Source: Anaerolineae bacterium (GTDB lineage Bacteria > Chloroflexota > Anaerolineae > B4-G1 > SLSP01). Taken from it: 5,894 nt of DNA. The stretch is taken from positions 1 through 5,894 of the forward strand of contig JAFGNI010000615.1 of NCBI GenBank assembly GCA_016927095.1, given 5' to 3'. Shown here piece by piece: positions 5,113 through 5,894 of this stretch (positions are counted from its first letter, which is position 1; each line of letters begins with the position of its first letter). Made by a program: the position numbers and the translations under genes. The notes under the pieces are model-generated. The model worked only from the letters and a program-made list of their open reading frames with translations. It ran no database searches and had not been told where the DNA came from.

Positions 5113-5894
5113 ATGTCAGTAACGCGAAGTGAGCCTCACGACACAGAGCCAAAGACGCAAGTTGTCCGCCTCCGATTTGAGCACCGGCGAGAAGCACTGG
5201 GCATCGGCACAGGGCAACCCCGGTTGTCCTGGCAGGTGAACACGAACACGGAAGGATGGATGCAGACGGCCTACGAGTTGGAGGCCCTGACCGCCACAGG
5301 CACTCGCTATGGCCAGACGGGACAGGTCGCGTCATCTGAGTCGGTCCTGGTCGATTGGCCATTCGAGCCTCTAGCTTCCCGCGAGCGTGTGACGGTGCGG
5401 GTCCGCGTCTGGGGAAATGACGGGGAGGTCTCCGATTGGGGCGGAGCTGCAGTTGTTGAGACTGGACTGCTCGAGTCCGGCGACTGGGCGGCCCAGTTTG
5501 TCCGACCAGACTGGGAGGAGGACGTCTCCGTGCCTCAGCCCGGACCACTGCTGCGCAAGGCTTTCACGCTCCGGGACAGCATCGCCAAGGCACGGCTCTA
5601 CGTCACGGCTCTTGGTGTCTACGAGGCATCCCTGAACGGCACGACCGTTGGGGATGAGGTGATGGCGCCCGGCTGGACCAGCTACCACCACCGCTTGCGC
5701 TACCAGACCTTCGACGTGACTGAGCTTCTGCAAGAGGGCCCGAACGTCTTCGGCGCGATGCTGGGCGATGGCTGGTTCCGCGGTCGTCTGGGCTTCGGCG
5801 GCGGACGACCGGCCATCTACGGCGACCGGATCGCGCTTCTGGCTCAGCTGGAGGTCGAGTACGAGGACGGTGAGACCGAGCGCATCGTGACTGA
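5113..5894 (+). CDS. GH78 alpha-L-rhamnosidase, N-terminal part, cut by window end
   Basis: GH78 enzymes remove terminal alpha-L-rhamnose from glycosides and pectin side chains. The reading frame is open from the start to the window edge, giving 260 codons, about the first third of a protein usually around 900 residues. The first beta-sandwich domain spans about residues 29-124: LGIGTGQPRLSW (29-40) opens it and VRVWGNDGEVSDWG closes it. A second beta domain (the Bac_rhamnosid_N type) follows, with PLLRKAF (145-151), YVTALGVYEASLNG (163-176), PGWTSY (186-191), FDVTELL (200-206) and LGDGWFRGRLG (217-227), all hallmark blocks of the family in the right order. The catalytic (alpha/alpha)6 barrel with its acidic residues lies beyond the window, so activity cannot be judged. 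The N terminus is hydrophilic with no signal peptide, so it is probably cytoplasmic. It follows the kinase gene after 59 bases in the same direction. The family assignment is firm. Confidence 0.9.
   Translation, partial: MSVTRSEPHDTEPKTQVVRLRFEHRREALGIGTGQPRLSWQVNTNTEGWMQTAYELEALTATGTRYGQTGQVASSESVLVDWPFEPLASRERVTVRVRVWGNDGEVSDWGGAAVVETGLLESGDWAAQFVRPDWEEDVSVPQPGPLLRKAFTLRDSIAKARLYVTALGVYEASLNGTTVGDEVMAPGWTSYHHRLRYQTFDVTELLQEGPNVFGAMLGDGWFRGRLGFGGGRPAIYGDRIALLAQLEVEYEDGETERIVT

Noticed and set aside
5093..5548. 151-codon - strand frame opposite the rhamnosidase
   Set aside because: The + frame matches GH78 family blocks throughout this stretch; the antisense translation is Pro/Arg-rich noise.

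Overview
This window is from a GC-rich bacterium with strong Shine-Dalgarno sites, ATG and GTG starts, and genes all on the + strand. The gene content (a tandem-GNAT protein, a GH9-like glycosidase, a DeoC-type aldolase, a ribokinase-family kinase and a GH78 rhamnosidase) resembles carbohydrate-scavenging bacteria such as Chloroflexota, Armatimonadota or Planctomycetota. That placement is only an inference, because the window holds no phylogenetic marker. No tRNA, rRNA, CRISPR array or mobile element was seen.

Layout. Bases 1-87 hold no definite gene; all three + frames are open there, so the tail of an upstream gene is possible. A GNAT acetyltransferase (88-1026) is followed by a 187-base gap containing short repeats and a weak promoter candidate. 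Next comes a small four-helix membrane protein of unknown function (1214-1630). After a 48-base gap with a small hairpin, a compact sugar-catabolism run begins: a divergent GH9-like glycoside hydrolase (1679-3382), a DeoC-family aldolase (3410-4102), a ribokinase-family kinase (4121-5053) and the 5' part of a GH78 alpha-L-rhamnosidase (5113 to the window end, unfinished).

How it may work together. The last four genes have gaps of 27, 18 and 59 bases, each with its own ribosome-binding site, so they probably form one operon. None of the four proteins has a visible signal peptide, so imported oligosaccharides or glycosides would be trimmed in the cytoplasm by the two glycosidases. The kinase could then phosphorylate a released sugar and the aldolase could split the sugar phosphate. 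A kinase plus a DeoC aldolase is the known logic of 2-deoxyribose use (sugar to 2-deoxyribose 5-phosphate to acetaldehyde plus glyceraldehyde 3-phosphate). However, rhamnose, the product expected from GH78, is not a DeoC substrate. This mismatch, together with altered active-site motifs in the GH9-like protein and in the phosphate-binding end of the aldolase, is the most interesting feature of the window.
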